DNA of 64,000 bases, taken from assembly GCA_964643325.1 (NCBI GenBank), contig CAZXSE010000005.1, positions 1 to 64,000 of the forward strand, in the 5' to 3' direction. A program made the translations under genes and the position numbers. Position 1 is the stretch's first letter; each line of letters opens with the position of its first letter. This DNA comes from Fredricksoniimonas sp964643325 (lineage in GTDB: Bacteria > Omnitrophota > Gorgyraeia > Zapsychrales > Fredricksoniimonadaceae). A model generated the notes under the pieces. That model had not been told where the DNA came from. It did not search any database and saw only the letters and a list, made by a program, of their open reading frames with translations. This document shows, piece after piece, positions 1-8,543 of the stretch.

Positions 1-444
1 CTTCCTCTTGTCCGGGATTTTGTGGTCAAGACGGACATGGAGCGCTTTGCGCGCACGCTTGGCCTGCTTCTGGAAAGCGGCATCCCGATCCTCAAGGCTC
101 TTGAGATCGCAGTCCCGACGTTGGACCATGAACCTTTGCGGCTGGAGCTGGGCCTTTGCCAGGAGCGCGTGGCCGGAGGCGCCTCCTTCGGCGAATGCCT
201 GCGTGATTGCGCGCATGTGCCGGATATCGTGGCCCAGCAGATCGCCGTCGGGGAGGAGTCTGGTGCGCTGCCGGGCTCATTGCGTGATATCGCGGATGCT
301 TATGAGCAGGAAGTGTCGGAGGCGACCAAGGCGGCAACCACACTCTTGGAGCCCCTGCTGATCCTTGCCGTCGGAGCCGTTGTCGGATTTATTGTTTTTG
401 CCATGCTCATGCCGATCTTCCAGATGGACATGTTCACCCAGTGA
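1..444 (+). CDS. gspF: Type II secretion inner-membrane protein GspF, C-terminal part
   Basis: This gene is cut by the window edge; the reading frame is open from base 1. The 147 residues seen match the second cytoplasmic repeat and last membrane segment of GspF/PilC: the stretch ERFARTLGLLLESGIPIL, then GGASFGECL, and a closing hydrophobic helix rich in L, V and I followed by a short tail ending QMDMFTQ. GspF is the polytopic platform protein that couples the secretion ATPase to pseudopilus assembly. The next genes are a lipid-modified or secreted peptidase and pseudopilins, so the context supports type II secretion or a related pilus machine. The family is certain; whether it serves secretion or a pilus is not. 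Confidence 0.9.
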   Translation, partial: LPLVRDFVVKTDMERFARTLGLLLESGIPILKALEIAVPTLDHEPLRLELGLCQERVAGGASFGECLRDCAHVPDIVAQQIAVGEESGALPGSLRDIADAYEQEVSEATKAATTLLEPLLILAVGAVVGFIVFAMLMPIFQMDMFTQ

Positions 445-452
445 GAAGGGCC

Positions 453-1271
453 ATGAAGTATCTTGCGTTGATAGCGATCCTGATCGCCGTTGTTTTTCTC
501 TTCGGGCGGGAAGCGCCTGCTGCCAGCGCCGGGGATGCCTTTATCGAGGCCGCGGGAGAGCACTTTCGCGTGCGCTATACCGCGCCGGGGGAGGAGCCGC
601 AGGCAAAGTCCATCTTGCGCCGCGCCGAGGAATATTACCGGCGCGTGGCAGATGATATCGGCTATAGCCGGTATGAGGATTTCTGGACATGGGAGAACAG
701 GGTGGTGATCACGCTGTATCCTGACGCGTATGCATACGCGCGTTTTACGGGGATCCCCGCGTGGTCCAAAGGGTTCGCCAGCCGGGATACGCGCATGTTC
801 CGCGACCGCATGATCGTTTCTTATGAAGGACAGGACCGTTTTCTTGACGAGGTCCTGCCTCACGAGATCACGCATCTGATGCTGTGGGACTACCTGCACC
901 GCAGCCGGGCGGTCCCGGTATGGTTCGAGGAAGGGGTTGCCCAGCTCGAGGAGGCGGGGGTCCGTGATGTGGTGCAGGAGGCGATGCAGCCGCTAGTCGC
1001 GGCGCGCCGGCATATCCCGTTAGCCGCGCTTCAGTCGATGACGGTCACGGGAGAAAAGGACCCTGTAAAAGTTTCTCTTTTTTACGCTCAAAGCTTGTCG
1101 ATTGTGGTATTTTTAATAGAAAAGCACGGCAGGGATGCGTTCCATCGGCTGTGCAGGGAGTTGCGGGGCGGACGCCCGTTCGAGGATGCGCTGGCGCACG
1201 CGTATCCCGGATCCATTACATCGCTCACGCAGCTGGAAGGCCGTTGGGTAAGATCTTTTTCGGATGAATGA
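453..1271 (+). CDS. Secreted or membrane-anchored gluzincin-type metallopeptidase
   Basis: This protein of 272 residues has an N-terminal hydrophobic segment (about residues 3-18) that should act as a signal peptide or anchor. Residues 137-141 read HEITH, the zinc-binding HExxH signature, followed about 20 residues later by WFEEGVAQLEE, whose glutamate is the expected third zinc ligand of the peptidase MA/gluzincin superfamily. A GTG at 441 overlaps the gspF stop, but the ATG at 453 has AGAAGG just upstream and places the signal segment at the N terminus, so I chose it. It lies between gspF and gspG and is probably co-transcribed with them. The substrate is unknown; a role in the envelope around the secretion machine is inference. 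Confidence 0.75.
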   Translation: MKYLALIAILIAVVFLFGREAPAASAGDAFIEAAGEHFRVRYTAPGEEPQAKSILRRAEEYYRRVADDIGYSRYEDFWTWENRVVITLYPDAYAYARFTGIPAWSKGFASRDTRMFRDRMIVSYEGQDRFLDEVLPHEITHLMLWDYLHRSRAVPVWFEEGVAQLEEAGVRDVVQEAMQPLVAARRHIPLAALQSMTVTGEKDPVKVSLFYAQSLSIVVFLIEKHGRDAFHRLCRELRGGRPFEDALAHAYPGSITSLTQLEGRWVRSFSDE

Positions 1272-1290
1272 TCCACTGGAGGGGATGTTT

Positions 1291-1710
1291 ATGCATGCAA
1301 GAACACGGAGTTTTGCCGGAGGTTTTACGCTGATCGAGATCATGCTGGTCGTGATCATCATCAGCGCGCTGGCCGCCATTGTTGTGCCGAATCTTGGCGG
1401 GCGTTCCGAGCAGGCCAAGGTCGCGGTCGCGAAAGCCGATATCAGCAATATCGCGACAGCCCTGAAACTTTATGAGCTGGACAACGGCACATTCCCGACG
1501 ACATCGCAGGGGCTCGCGGCCCTTCGGGAAAAGCCGTCATCGTCCCCGACGCCCAGGAACTGGAACGGCCCCTATCTTGAGAAGGACCCTCTCGACCCGT
1601 GGGGCGAGGCATATGTGTACGCATCCCCGGGGGCTCACCGCACCGATTATGACCTTTCCTCGCGGGGGAAGGACCTGAATGCCGCCGGAGATGACATTGC
1701 CAACTGGTAG
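1291..1710 (+). CDS. gspG: Major pseudopilin GspG
   Basis: GspG forms the main shaft of the type II secretion pseudopilus. The 139-residue protein begins with a short basic leader and the prepilin site GG-FTLIEIM, cut by the prepilin peptidase encoded at 35715 or a homologue, followed by a hydrophobic helix. The C-terminal half has the GspG pattern GPYLEKDPLDPWG and ends with SSRGKDLNAAGDDIANW, matching the calcium-binding loop and final NW of the family. ATGs at 1264 and 1285 are in frame upstream, but GGAGGGG at 1278-1284 is best spaced for the ATG at 1291. It overlaps the next pseudopilin gene by 32 bases. Confidence 0.92.
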   Translation: MHARTRSFAGGFTLIEIMLVVIIISALAAIVVPNLGGRSEQAKVAVAKADISNIATALKLYELDNGTFPTTSQGLAALREKPSSSPTPRNWNGPYLEKDPLDPWGEAYVYASPGAHRTDYDLSSRGKDLNAAGDDIANW

Positions 1711-2131
1711 CACGCCGTCACGCAGGCGCCGCCTGGGCATCACGTTCATTGAAGTGATGCTGACCGTCATTGTCCTTTCGTCGGGGCTTGTGGCGCTCTA
1801 CCGTGTTTTCTTTTCCGCCATTGACCAGCTTGAACATCTATCCGCCCGTTCCTGCGCGAACATGCTCATTGACAGCCGTATCGCCGTCATTGAACGGGAT
1901 TTCCGGTCGCTCAAGGATTTTGATATCGGGGAGCTTTCCGAGGAGGTTGTTCTCAACGGCCGGCCGTTCGTTTTTCAGTACACTGTCCGTTTGAACCCCG
2001 TCGGAACGCTGTTGTCCGTTTTTGAGCTGGACGTGGTCCTTTCCTGGCAGGAACGCGGCCGCGCCGTGAGCATCGCCCGTCAGGCGTATTTCTCGGGGAT
2101 CACATCCCTGGCGCCGGGAGGGCAGGGTTGA
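1679..2131 (+). CDS. Minor pseudopilin, GspI-like
   Basis: This 150-residue protein carries a type IV prepilin N-terminal signature, RRRRLG-ITFIEVMLTV, with the conserved glutamate at mature position 5 and a following hydrophobic helix. It lies directly between gspG and a GspJ-like gene, the usual place of GspH/GspI; the EVML variant and small C-terminal domain fit GspI best. In the type II system GspI, J and K form the pseudopilus tip. The start lies inside gspG; GGGGGAAGGA ends five bases before ATG 1679, giving translational coupling. No separate GspH is visible. Assignment to I rather than H rests mainly on gene order. Confidence 0.75.
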   Translation: MPPEMTLPTGSTPSRRRRLGITFIEVMLTVIVLSSGLVALYRVFFSAIDQLEHLSARSCANMLIDSRIAVIERDFRSLKDFDIGELSEEVVLNGRPFVFQYTVRLNPVGTLLSVFELDVVLSWQERGRAVSIARQAYFSGITSLAPGGQG

Positions 2132-2724
2132 TGCGCCGCCGGGCCTTCACATTGGTCGAGATCATGCTCGTTGCCGCCATCTTTGCCACGCTCTCCGTCG
2201 CGGTATTTACCTGCCTGTCGAACGGGATCAAGCTTTGGGACAGGGCCAACAGCCTTCAGGGCGACGGGGATGTATTGATCTTCATTGACCGTTTTTCGGC
2301 GGACCTGCGCAATACATTCACGCATTCCAAGCTCGAATTCTCTGGCACGGAAATGCGTTTTGCTTTTCCGACGGTGGTGGTGACCAGCGCTGACCGCGTC
2401 AGCGTCAGGGCCGATGAGGTCCTGGTTGACCAGCTCGGCCGCGTCATGTACGCGTATGACCCGGAGCGCGCGCTCTTGCTGCGCCGCCAGGCGAATTATT
2501 CCCAGGCCCTCGGCGAGGTGTGGGGCCCGGAGGAGATCGTTGCGGCGCGCGTGGCGGGCGTCAGGTTCCATTATTTCTACGCGGGCTCGCGCGACCCGCG
2601 GGCCGAGGCGGACCCGGATGACGGGATCCCTTCCGGCGTCGAGATCGAGATCATGCTCATGCAGCGCGCAGGTGCCGAGGCCGGGGCTTTCCGGCGGTAT
2701 GTAGCTGTTCCGACGGGGGTATAG
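2131..2724 (+). CDS. Minor pseudopilin, GspJ-like
   Basis: This 197-residue protein starts RRRA-FTLVEIMLVAAIF, a standard prepilin cleavage motif with a hydrophobic stalk, followed by a soluble domain of about 165 residues, larger than the neighbouring GspI-like protein, as expected for GspJ. The motif KLWDRANSLQGDGD and the long beta-rich tail agree with GspJ-type tip pseudopilins. The ATG at 2131 shares its A with the preceding stop codon (TGATG), so the two genes are translationally coupled; a TTG at 2128 gives one more residue but is less likely. GspJ is expected to pair with GspI and GspK at the tip of the pseudopilus. Confidence 0.75.
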   Translation: MRRRAFTLVEIMLVAAIFATLSVAVFTCLSNGIKLWDRANSLQGDGDVLIFIDRFSADLRNTFTHSKLEFSGTEMRFAFPTVVVTSADRVSVRADEVLVDQLGRVMYAYDPERALLLRRQANYSQALGEVWGPEEIVAARVAGVRFHYFYAGSRDPRAEADPDDGIPSGVEIEIMLMQRAGAEAGAFRRYVAVPTGV

Positions 2725-2725
2725 G

Positions 2726-3745
2726 ATGGTCCATTACCGGCAGCGTGCATTCATCCTGGTCGCGGCATTATGGACCATGACATTCCTGACCGTGCTGGCC
2801 GTCACGCTCTTGGCCGGGATACGCCAGCAGATCATGCTGTTCAAGCGCATCGAGGGGCGCAGCCGCGCCCAGTTCGCCGCCGAGGCCGGCGTGAAGAAAG
2901 CCATGGCCGTGATGCTGGACGATCTCGAGGAGAGTCAGTTCGTCCTGACGGCCAAGGCCAAGCAGCGGCGGATGAACGACCCTGAGGAATTTGCGAACAT
3001 CGCCCTCGGGGAGTTGCGCGTGGAGGTGGTGTATCAGGCGCCCGACGAGCGGACCGGCGCCATGGGCACATTCTGGGGCATGGCCGCAGAACAGGCCAAG
3101 ATCGACCTGAACACGGCCTCGACCGCGACCGTTATGCGCCTGATCGTCGAGGTGCTGGGCTGGGGCGGGGCCGAGGCGCAGGGGCTTGCCGAAGCGATCA
3201 CGGACTGGCGCGATTACGGCCAGCATGACGCCGAGGGGTTCTTTAGCGATGATTATTACCAGAGCCTTGAGTTCCCGTACGCCATGAAAGACCGGCCTTT
3301 CGAGCGGATCGATGAATTGCTTCTTGTGAAAGGCGTTGACCGCGACATTTATGAAGCCCTGCTGCCGTTCGTGACCGTGTACGGTGACGGGCGGGTGGAT
3401 ATCAATACCGCGTCAAAGAAAGTGCTTGTGGCGCTGGGCCTTGACGGGGGCGTGGCGGACAAGGTCCTGAGGGCGCGCCGGGGAGCGGATAATGTCGAAG
3501 CCACGGCGGATGATCATATCTTTGCCCGCACTTTTGATGTGGCGGCCGAGACGGCGAAGATCGTTCCGTTGGAGCACAAGGATGCGCGGCAGATCGATGA
3601 GCTTAACGCCCAGGGCCTCTTGACAACGGGGTCCAGCGCTTATTCCCTTGTCAGCCGCGTTCTGGGAGACCATGGATACCAGCGCGAGATCATGGTCATC
3701 TTCAGCGCGCTTGATAGCCGCATCCTTTATTGGTATGAAAAATAA
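2726..3745 (+). CDS. gspK: Minor pseudopilin GspK
   Basis: At 339 residues this is the largest pseudopilin of the cluster, as is usual for GspK, which caps the pseudopilus tip. It begins QRA-FILVAALWTMTFL; position 5 after the cleavage site lacks the usual glutamate, a known trait of GspK. Two helix-hairpin-like segments are visible, KIDLNTASTATVMRLIV and later GRVDINTASKKVLVALGL, matching the T2SSK family, which has SAM-like domains. The gene starts one base after the gspJ-like stop and ends a run of closely packed pseudopilin genes. A short gap with a possible promoter separates it from the PilM-like gene downstream. Confidence 0.88.
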   Translation: MVHYRQRAFILVAALWTMTFLTVLAVTLLAGIRQQIMLFKRIEGRSRAQFAAEAGVKKAMAVMLDDLEESQFVLTAKAKQRRMNDPEEFANIALGELRVEVVYQAPDERTGAMGTFWGMAAEQAKIDLNTASTATVMRLIVEVLGWGGAEAQGLAEAITDWRDYGQHDAEGFFSDDYYQSLEFPYAMKDRPFERIDELLLVKGVDRDIYEALLPFVTVYGDGRVDINTASKKVLVALGLDGGVADKVLRARRGADNVEATADDHIFARTFDVAAETAKIVPLEHKDARQIDELNAQGLLTTGSSAYSLVSRVLGDHGYQREIMVIFSALDSRILYWYEK

Positions 3746-3756
3746 TTCATTTTATG

Positions 3757-3784
3757 TTGGCGTTTCAAGATCATCGTTTATAAT
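3757..3784 (+). promoter_or_regulatory. Possible sigma70-type promoter upstream of the pilM-like gene
   Basis: TTGGCG at 3757-3762 and a perfect TATAAT at 3779-3784 are separated by 16 bases in the 65-base gap after gspK. The -10 box is strong and the -35 box weak. If used, it would let the PilM/PilO/TPR genes be expressed apart from the pseudopilins. Confidence 0.5.
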
Positions 3785-3810
3785 GTAGCCATAAACGTTT
3801 GAGGAGAGGG

Positions 3811-5298
3811 ATGCTAAAACAATCCAGGTATATTTCCGTATTTCTTTCTTCGTCGCTGGTTAAGGCCGCCCAGGTCACGCAGGCCGGTGTGGTGGAAAAG
3901 CTGGCGATGAAAGCGGTCGCTGCCGGAGCGGCGGATGCCGCGCTCAAGGATGCGCTCGCCGGGTTCCAACTCAAGGGCTCCGGCGTTGTATGCGTTCTGC
4001 CCGGGGATGTGGCCACGACCAAGCGCCTCGAGGTCCCGTCCGTTGACCGTGAAGAGATCGAATCCATCATTGCCCTTCAGGCGACACGCCACACGCCTTT
4101 CAACAAAGACGAGATCCTGACAAGTTATATCAAGCTCGGGACACCGCGCCCCAATTTCTCGAGCGTCCTGTTGATCGTGGTCAAGCGCGATGTCGTGAAG
4201 GAGAAGCTTGATGTCATGCGCGCGGCAGGCTTGAGCATTGCGGCGGTCCTGTTCGTTCCCGAAAGCCTGTCGTATTTTTACGCGCGGGCGGTCAATCCCA
4301 AAAAAGGCGAACGGACGGCGATCCTGGATGCGGGATCGCAGAACACGAGTTTTATTGTCATGAACGATGGCGTGCCGGTCATGGCCCGCAATATTCCCGT
4401 CGGGATCGAGGGTATTGCCGCGGACCCGGCTGCGCTCACGCAGGTTGTTGACGAGGTCAAGGCCTCTGTCGAGGCGTTCGAGCAGGAGAACGGGGCAAAA
4501 CCCGCGCGGATCATCCTGACGAGCGCGCACAGGGCCCTGTCGGGGATCGACAAGGCGCTCCTGGAGGCCGTGGCCATACGGGTCGAGACGGTCCCTTACG
4601 CAACGATCGTCAAAGCAACCCCGGGTGTCAAGGCGCAATTGGCGAAGGATTTTGCAGATGAGCCCGTATTGGATGTGATCGCAACTGCGGCCACGGCTGT
4701 CAAATGCGCGGCCGACCTTGTGCCTCAGGAGATCAAGGACCAGCGTTCTGTGATCGAAAAAGGGCGCGAGGTCATGAAAGCAGGGATCTTCATCCTGCTG
4801 ATCCTTGTGTTCCTTGGCGCGGGGCTGCTCAGCCGTGTTTATTTCAAGGACCTTTTCCTGAAAAAGAACCTCGTCGAGAAGTATGCTGACCAGAAACAGG
4901 AGGTTGGCATGCTTGAGGGGATGATCAATAAGACGCGGGTCCTGCGCGAGTACCTTCAGGCACGCCAGGTCCCTCTTGAGGCGATCCGCGAACTTTACAG
5001 CGTCATTCCGGATGAGATGTACCTTTCGAGCGTGAGCATGGATGAGGCCGGCAATGTGGCCATCCAGGGCATTTCCGAGTCCATGTCGCGGGTGTTCGCG
5101 CTGGTCACCGCCCTTGAGGAGTCGCCTCTGTTCGAGAATGTGAAGACAAAATCCACGACTGCCAAGAAAGAGCGTGGCAAGGATATGGCCGCATTCGAGA
5201 TCGTGTTCAGGATCTCCGGATCGTCGCCGGCTCCGGCCGAGGCCGTTGAAGGCGCCGCCGCGCAGCAGGGAAAACAAGGAGCAGGCCTTGATCAGTAA
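3811..5298 (+). CDS. PilM-PilN-like fusion (GspL-type assembly protein)
   Basis: This 495-residue protein joins two modules. Residues 1 to about 320 form an actin-like ATPase fold of the PilM/GspL cytoplasmic type, with the phosphate-loop-like strand AILDAGSQNTSFIVMNDG and the region GIEGIAADP. A single membrane helix follows (about 323-345, AGIFILLILVFLGAGLLSRV), then a coiled-coil and a periplasmic PilN/GspL-type ferredoxin-like domain. In type II secretion GspL has this same layout and recruits the ATPase GspE; in pili the parts are separate. ATG 3811 follows GAGGAGAGGG. The downstream PilO-like gene overlaps its end and supports the assignment. The C-terminal tail is rich in Ala, Pro and Gln. 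Confidence 0.78.
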   Translation: MLKQSRYISVFLSSSLVKAAQVTQAGVVEKLAMKAVAAGAADAALKDALAGFQLKGSGVVCVLPGDVATTKRLEVPSVDREEIESIIALQATRHTPFNKDEILTSYIKLGTPRPNFSSVLLIVVKRDVVKEKLDVMRAAGLSIAAVLFVPESLSYFYARAVNPKKGERTAILDAGSQNTSFIVMNDGVPVMARNIPVGIEGIAADPAALTQVVDEVKASVEAFEQENGAKPARIILTSAHRALSGIDKALLEAVAIRVETVPYATIVKATPGVKAQLAKDFADEPVLDVIATAATAVKCAADLVPQEIKDQRSVIEKGREVMKAGIFILLILVFLGAGLLSRVYFKDLFLKKNLVEKYADQKQEVGMLEGMINKTRVLREYLQARQVPLEAIRELYSVIPDEMYLSSVSMDEAGNVAIQGISESMSRVFALVTALEESPLFENVKTKSTTAKKERGKDMAAFEIVFRISGSSPAPAEAVEGAAAQQGKQGAGLDQ

Positions 5299-5917
5299 AT
5301 TCATTTCCGGGCTTTCCAAGAACGAAAAACAGATGCTTGTTGTCGCGTCGCTTTTTGTCTTGTTGGCGCTGTTCTACCGCCTTTTGCTCGGGCCGTCACT
5401 GGCGCGCATGAAAGAACTTGATGAGAGCATTGCCAAGGAAGAGGATGTGATCAGGCAGAACATGCGGTTCTTGGAGTATCGTGAACGCATCCTGCAGGAA
5501 GCTTCCACGTTCAATGATTTTTACACCCGGGATGTGCGCGCCGAGGAAGAGATCATTGCTGACCTGCTCAAGCAGCTTGAGCTGATGGGGACCCGATCCA
5601 AGGTGGAGCTTTCCAAGATATCTCCGGCGGGGCAGGAAGCCCAGAAGGACCGGGTCAAATACTTTGCGACCATGGATTGTTCCGGGAAGCTTGAGGATGT
5701 CACCAGTTTTGTGTACGCGATCAACAATTCCAAGGAGTTGATCCGCGTCGAGAAAATGACGCTCTCCGGGAATACCCGCAATGCCGATGTTGTTCAGGCA
5801 AGCCTGACCGTCTCCAAGATGATCGTGGCGGCGGACCCTGCGGTCGATCCCAAAGACCTTGTCCGCGTCCAGTCGGGTGAGGCGGCTACGGAAGTCAAGA
5901 CGGATACAAAAAAATGA
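5288..5917 (+). CDS. PilO/GspM-like assembly protein
   Basis: This 209-residue protein has one N-terminal membrane segment (about residues 14-35, QMLVVASLFVLLALFYRLLL), a coiled-coil (KELDESIAKEEDVIRQ) and a small periplasmic domain, the layout of PilO and GspM. These proteins pair with PilN or GspL to form the inner-membrane alignment complex. The start is taken as TTG 5288, inside the end of the previous gene, because AAGGAG lies six bases before it and no suitable ATG exists before the membrane segment. Its last bases overlap the next start as ATGA. Family assignment rests on topology and on the PilM-PilN neighbour. Confidence 0.7.
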   Translation: MISKFISGLSKNEKQMLVVASLFVLLALFYRLLLGPSLARMKELDESIAKEEDVIRQNMRFLEYRERILQEASTFNDFYTRDVRAEEEIIADLLKQLELMGTRSKVELSKISPAGQEAQKDRVKYFATMDCSGKLEDVTSFVYAINNSKELIRVEKMTLSGNTRNADVVQASLTVSKMIVAADPAVDPKDLVRVQSGEAATEVKTDTKK

Positions 5918-6717
5918 CCTCTTTCTGGCGCAGGGTCCTGGCGCCGACAGCAGTCCTCCTGTTACTTTCCTCGACCAGCACCCTTGCGGCACCCGCGCTC
6001 AATAAAGAACAGATATTCCAGCTGGCCACCCTGGCGGCCAAGGACGGCGAGTTCGACCGGTCTGTCGAGCTTTTCCAGAAAGTCATCGAACTTGACCCGG
6101 ATTTTGTTCCGGCTTACAACAGCCTCGGGTTGTTGTACCAGGACCCGGAGCAGGGGGATATCAATGAAGCGATCCGTTATTTCAGGATCGCGTCGGACCT
6201 GGCGCCGCAGCAGGTCGAGGGCTGGAACAATCTCGGGCGCGCCTACTACACGAACGGGCGTTTCGTGGATGCTGAAAAAGCTTTCTTGCGGTCATTGCAG
6301 ATAAAGCCCGGGCAGGATGATATCAACTTTGTCCTGGCGTGGGATTATCTGCTCGGCCAGTCACGCCCGGAAGAGGCGTTGCGGTCCTTCAACATTGTTT
6401 TACCGACGCCGGTCGGCCAAGCCAATCCCATGATCCATTACGGGATGGGGCTGGCTTATATGATCCAGGGCGACAGGTTCAAGGTCCTTGATGCGGTGAC
6501 CCAATTGCGCCGGCATCAGAAGGAGCCGGAGGCTGCCCGCCTGGAGGCGATGGTGCGTGACAATGTCCGGCTATCATCCAAGCCGGGAACGCCGCTCGTC
6601 ACGGGGAATGCGCCGGAGGAATCCCTGTTCGATAAACAGTTGAAGGCATTGGGGGCTGATGCCAACGCTTCCGGTAAAGAAAATATCAAGGTGAGATTGA
6701 AGGGGCCGTTATTGTGA
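5914..6717 (+). CDS. Exported tetratricopeptide-repeat protein
   Basis: This 267-residue protein begins with a signal peptide (basic start, hydrophobic residues about 9-24, then STLAAPA). At least three TPR units follow, for example SVELFQKVIELDPDFVPAYN, then AIRYFRIASDLAPQ with WNNLGRAYYTNGRF, and AEKAFLRSLQIKPG. It is coupled to the PilO-like gene by an ATGA overlap and is the last gene of the secretion/pilus group. TPR lipoproteins such as PilF/PilW assist secretin assembly; here no lipobox cysteine is visible, so only a general scaffold role in the periplasm can be proposed. Confidence 0.75.
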   Translation: MTSFWRRVLAPTAVLLLLSSTSTLAAPALNKEQIFQLATLAAKDGEFDRSVELFQKVIELDPDFVPAYNSLGLLYQDPEQGDINEAIRYFRIASDLAPQQVEGWNNLGRAYYTNGRFVDAEKAFLRSLQIKPGQDDINFVLAWDYLLGQSRPEEALRSFNIVLPTPVGQANPMIHYGMGLAYMIQGDRFKVLDAVTQLRRHQKEPEAARLEAMVRDNVRLSSKPGTPLVTGNAPEESLFDKQLKALGADANASGKENIKVRLKGPLL

Positions 6718-7850
6718 TGAAGCGATCCGTGATAGGCGTGGCCATGGGGACCCGCCCCGAGGTGATCAAGCTTGCGCCGGTCATTAAGGCGCTGCGCACG
6801 CTGTCCGGCGTCAAGGTCATCGTGCTTGTCACGGGGCAGCATCGCAGCATGATGGATGAGGCATTGCGGGTATTCGGGATCACGCCGGACATTGACCTAA
6901 AGGTGATGCGCAAAGGCCAGACATTGTTCGATGTCACATCCCGCATTCTTGCCGGCATGGCAAAAGTCCTTAAGGAACGGCATTTTGATCTGATGGTCGT
7001 CCAGGGGGATACGGCCACGACGTTCGCGTGCGCGCTGGCCGCGTATTACCAGCGCATTCCTGTGGCCCATGTCGAAGCTGGATTACGTACCGCTGATAAA
7101 TACCGGCCGTTCCCCGAGGAAATGAACCGCCGCATGACCACGGCCCTGGCGGACCTGCATTTTCCGCCGACGCCCAAGGCCAGGCAGGACCTTCTTAAAG
7201 AAGGCATTGATGCCCGGCGGATCGTGATGACGGGCAATACCGTTGTTGATGCGCTCAGGATGGTTGACGCACAAGGGCATCAATTCAAGAGCCCTCTGCT
7301 GCGGCGCATCAGCAAAGATGGCGGCAAACTTGTCCTGGTGACCTTGCATCGCCGTGAAAGTTTTGGCAGCGGATTGCGCCAGGTACTGTTGGCACTGCGC
7401 GATATCAGCCTGTTGCCTGGCGTGCAGGTTGTTTATCCGGTGCACATGAACCCGAATGTCCGCGCCCAGGTCGCATCCGTTCTGGCCGGAGGCCGGGTCC
7501 ATTTGCTGGAGCCTTTGGGGTATGACGATTTCGTGCCGCTCATGAAGAAGGCGCATATCATTGTAACGGATTCGGGCGGCATCCAGGAAGAGGCATGCGC
7601 GTTCAGGAAGCCTGTGATCATTGCCCGCGAGAGGACCGAACGCCCCGAGGCTGTTGAGGCCGGGTTTGCCGAACTTCTGGGCTTTGACCGCGCTCGCATC
7701 GTGGCGGCCGCGACCAAACTTCTGTGTGACGCCTCGTATTATCGCCGTCGCTGCTGCCATAAGAACCCTTTTGGCGACGGTAGGGCTGCGCCAAGGATCG
7801 CGGCGGCGTGCCAGCGTTATTTGAAGGAAACAGCAAAGGGCCGCGCATGA
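6717..7850 (+). CDS. wecB: UDP-N-acetylglucosamine 2-epimerase (non-hydrolysing)
   Basis: The enzyme interconverts UDP-GlcNAc and UDP-ManNAc in the cytoplasm, feeding surface polysaccharide synthesis. The 377 residues show the family markers GTRPEVIKLAPVI near the start, HVEAGLRT around residue 120, and VTDSGGIQEEA with the following RERTERPEAVEAG in the C-terminal nucleotide-binding half. The length is usual for WecB/MnaA. A GTG at 6714 and an ATG at 6717 are both possible; the ATG shares its A with the previous stop. It is coupled by ATGA to the glycosyltransferase downstream, so the two probably act in the same glycan pathway. Confidence 0.93.
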   Translation: MKRSVIGVAMGTRPEVIKLAPVIKALRTLSGVKVIVLVTGQHRSMMDEALRVFGITPDIDLKVMRKGQTLFDVTSRILAGMAKVLKERHFDLMVVQGDTATTFACALAAYYQRIPVAHVEAGLRTADKYRPFPEEMNRRMTTALADLHFPPTPKARQDLLKEGIDARRIVMTGNTVVDALRMVDAQGHQFKSPLLRRISKDGGKLVLVTLHRRESFGSGLRQVLLALRDISLLPGVQVVYPVHMNPNVRAQVASVLAGGRVHLLEPLGYDDFVPLMKKAHIIVTDSGGIQEEACAFRKPVIIARERTERPEAVEAGFAELLGFDRARIVAAATKLLCDASYYRRRCCHKNPFGDGRAAPRIAAACQRYLKETAKGRA

Positions 7851-8542
7851 TATCGATCGTTGTTCCCGCGTATAATGAAGAAGAGGTCATCGGGAAGTTC
7901 CTGGATGCCTGCGTCCGGGATGTAAAGTTGGATGAGCCTCTTGAGATCGTGATCGTCAATGACGGCAGCGCTGACGCGACCCAGAAAATAGTTCGTGAGT
8001 ACGCGCAAAGATATCCGTTCATCCGCCTGGTCGACCATCAGGTCAACCGGGGGCTGGGCAAGGCGCTTGAGACCGGGTTCGCCGCGGCTAACGGGGATAT
8101 TGTGGTGACCATGGATTCTGACCTGACCCATCCGCCGGCCATGATCAAGGGGCTTGTGGACGGAATGAAGGATGCTGACATCTGCATTGCCTCGCGTTAT
8201 GTCAAGGGCGGCGGCATGAAAGATGTCCCGATGTGGCGCGTTCTTGTCAGCCGCCTGGCAAACCTTTTCTTTGACCTTATCCTGTGGACCGGCATTCAGG
8301 ACCTCTCGTCGGGGTTCAAAGCCTATCGCGGCGCTCACATCAAGCAGGTGCGCATCCAGGCGAGCGGTTTTGAGTGCCAGATGGAGATCATGCTTTATTT
8401 CATCAAGCATCATTTGAAGTATCGTGAGGTCCCGCTGATGCTGGCCAACCGCTCTCTCGGGACATCCAAGTTCCGTTTTGTGAAGATGGGCAGGACATAT
8501 GTTGCCAGCCTCTGGCGTTTTCTTGTTTACCGCTGGTCTTAA
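7847..8542 (+). CDS. Family 2 glycosyltransferase, DPM1/polyprenyl-phosphate type
   Basis: The 231-residue soluble GT2 protein has SIVVPAYNEEEVIGKFL at its start, VIVNDGSAD near residue 45 and the metal-binding TMDSDLTHPP with the DxD motif near residue 90. ASRYVKGGG and GFECQMEIM are typical of dolichol- or polyprenyl-phosphate mannosyl/glucosyl synthases. Such enzymes charge a lipid carrier with one sugar for use by membrane glycosyltransferases on the outer side. The next gene codes for exactly such a multi-pass enzyme, which supports this role. The start overlaps wecB as ATGA. There are no membrane helices, so it is probably peripheral. The sugar used is not known. Confidence 0.88.
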   Translation: MISIVVPAYNEEEVIGKFLDACVRDVKLDEPLEIVIVNDGSADATQKIVREYAQRYPFIRLVDHQVNRGLGKALETGFAAANGDIVVTMDSDLTHPPAMIKGLVDGMKDADICIASRYVKGGGMKDVPMWRVLVSRLANLFFDLILWTGIQDLSSGFKAYRGAHIKQVRIQASGFECQMEIMLYFIKHHLKYREVPLMLANRSLGTSKFRFVKMGRTYVASLWRFLVYRWS

Positions 8543-8543
8543 A

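Noticed and set aside
3814..5319. Open frame of 501 codons on the minus strand opposite the PilM-like gene
   Set aside because: It is a shadow of the plus-strand gene caused by high GC and codon bias; its product is rich in His, Arg, Asp and Leu, has no known motif, and lacks a ribosome site.
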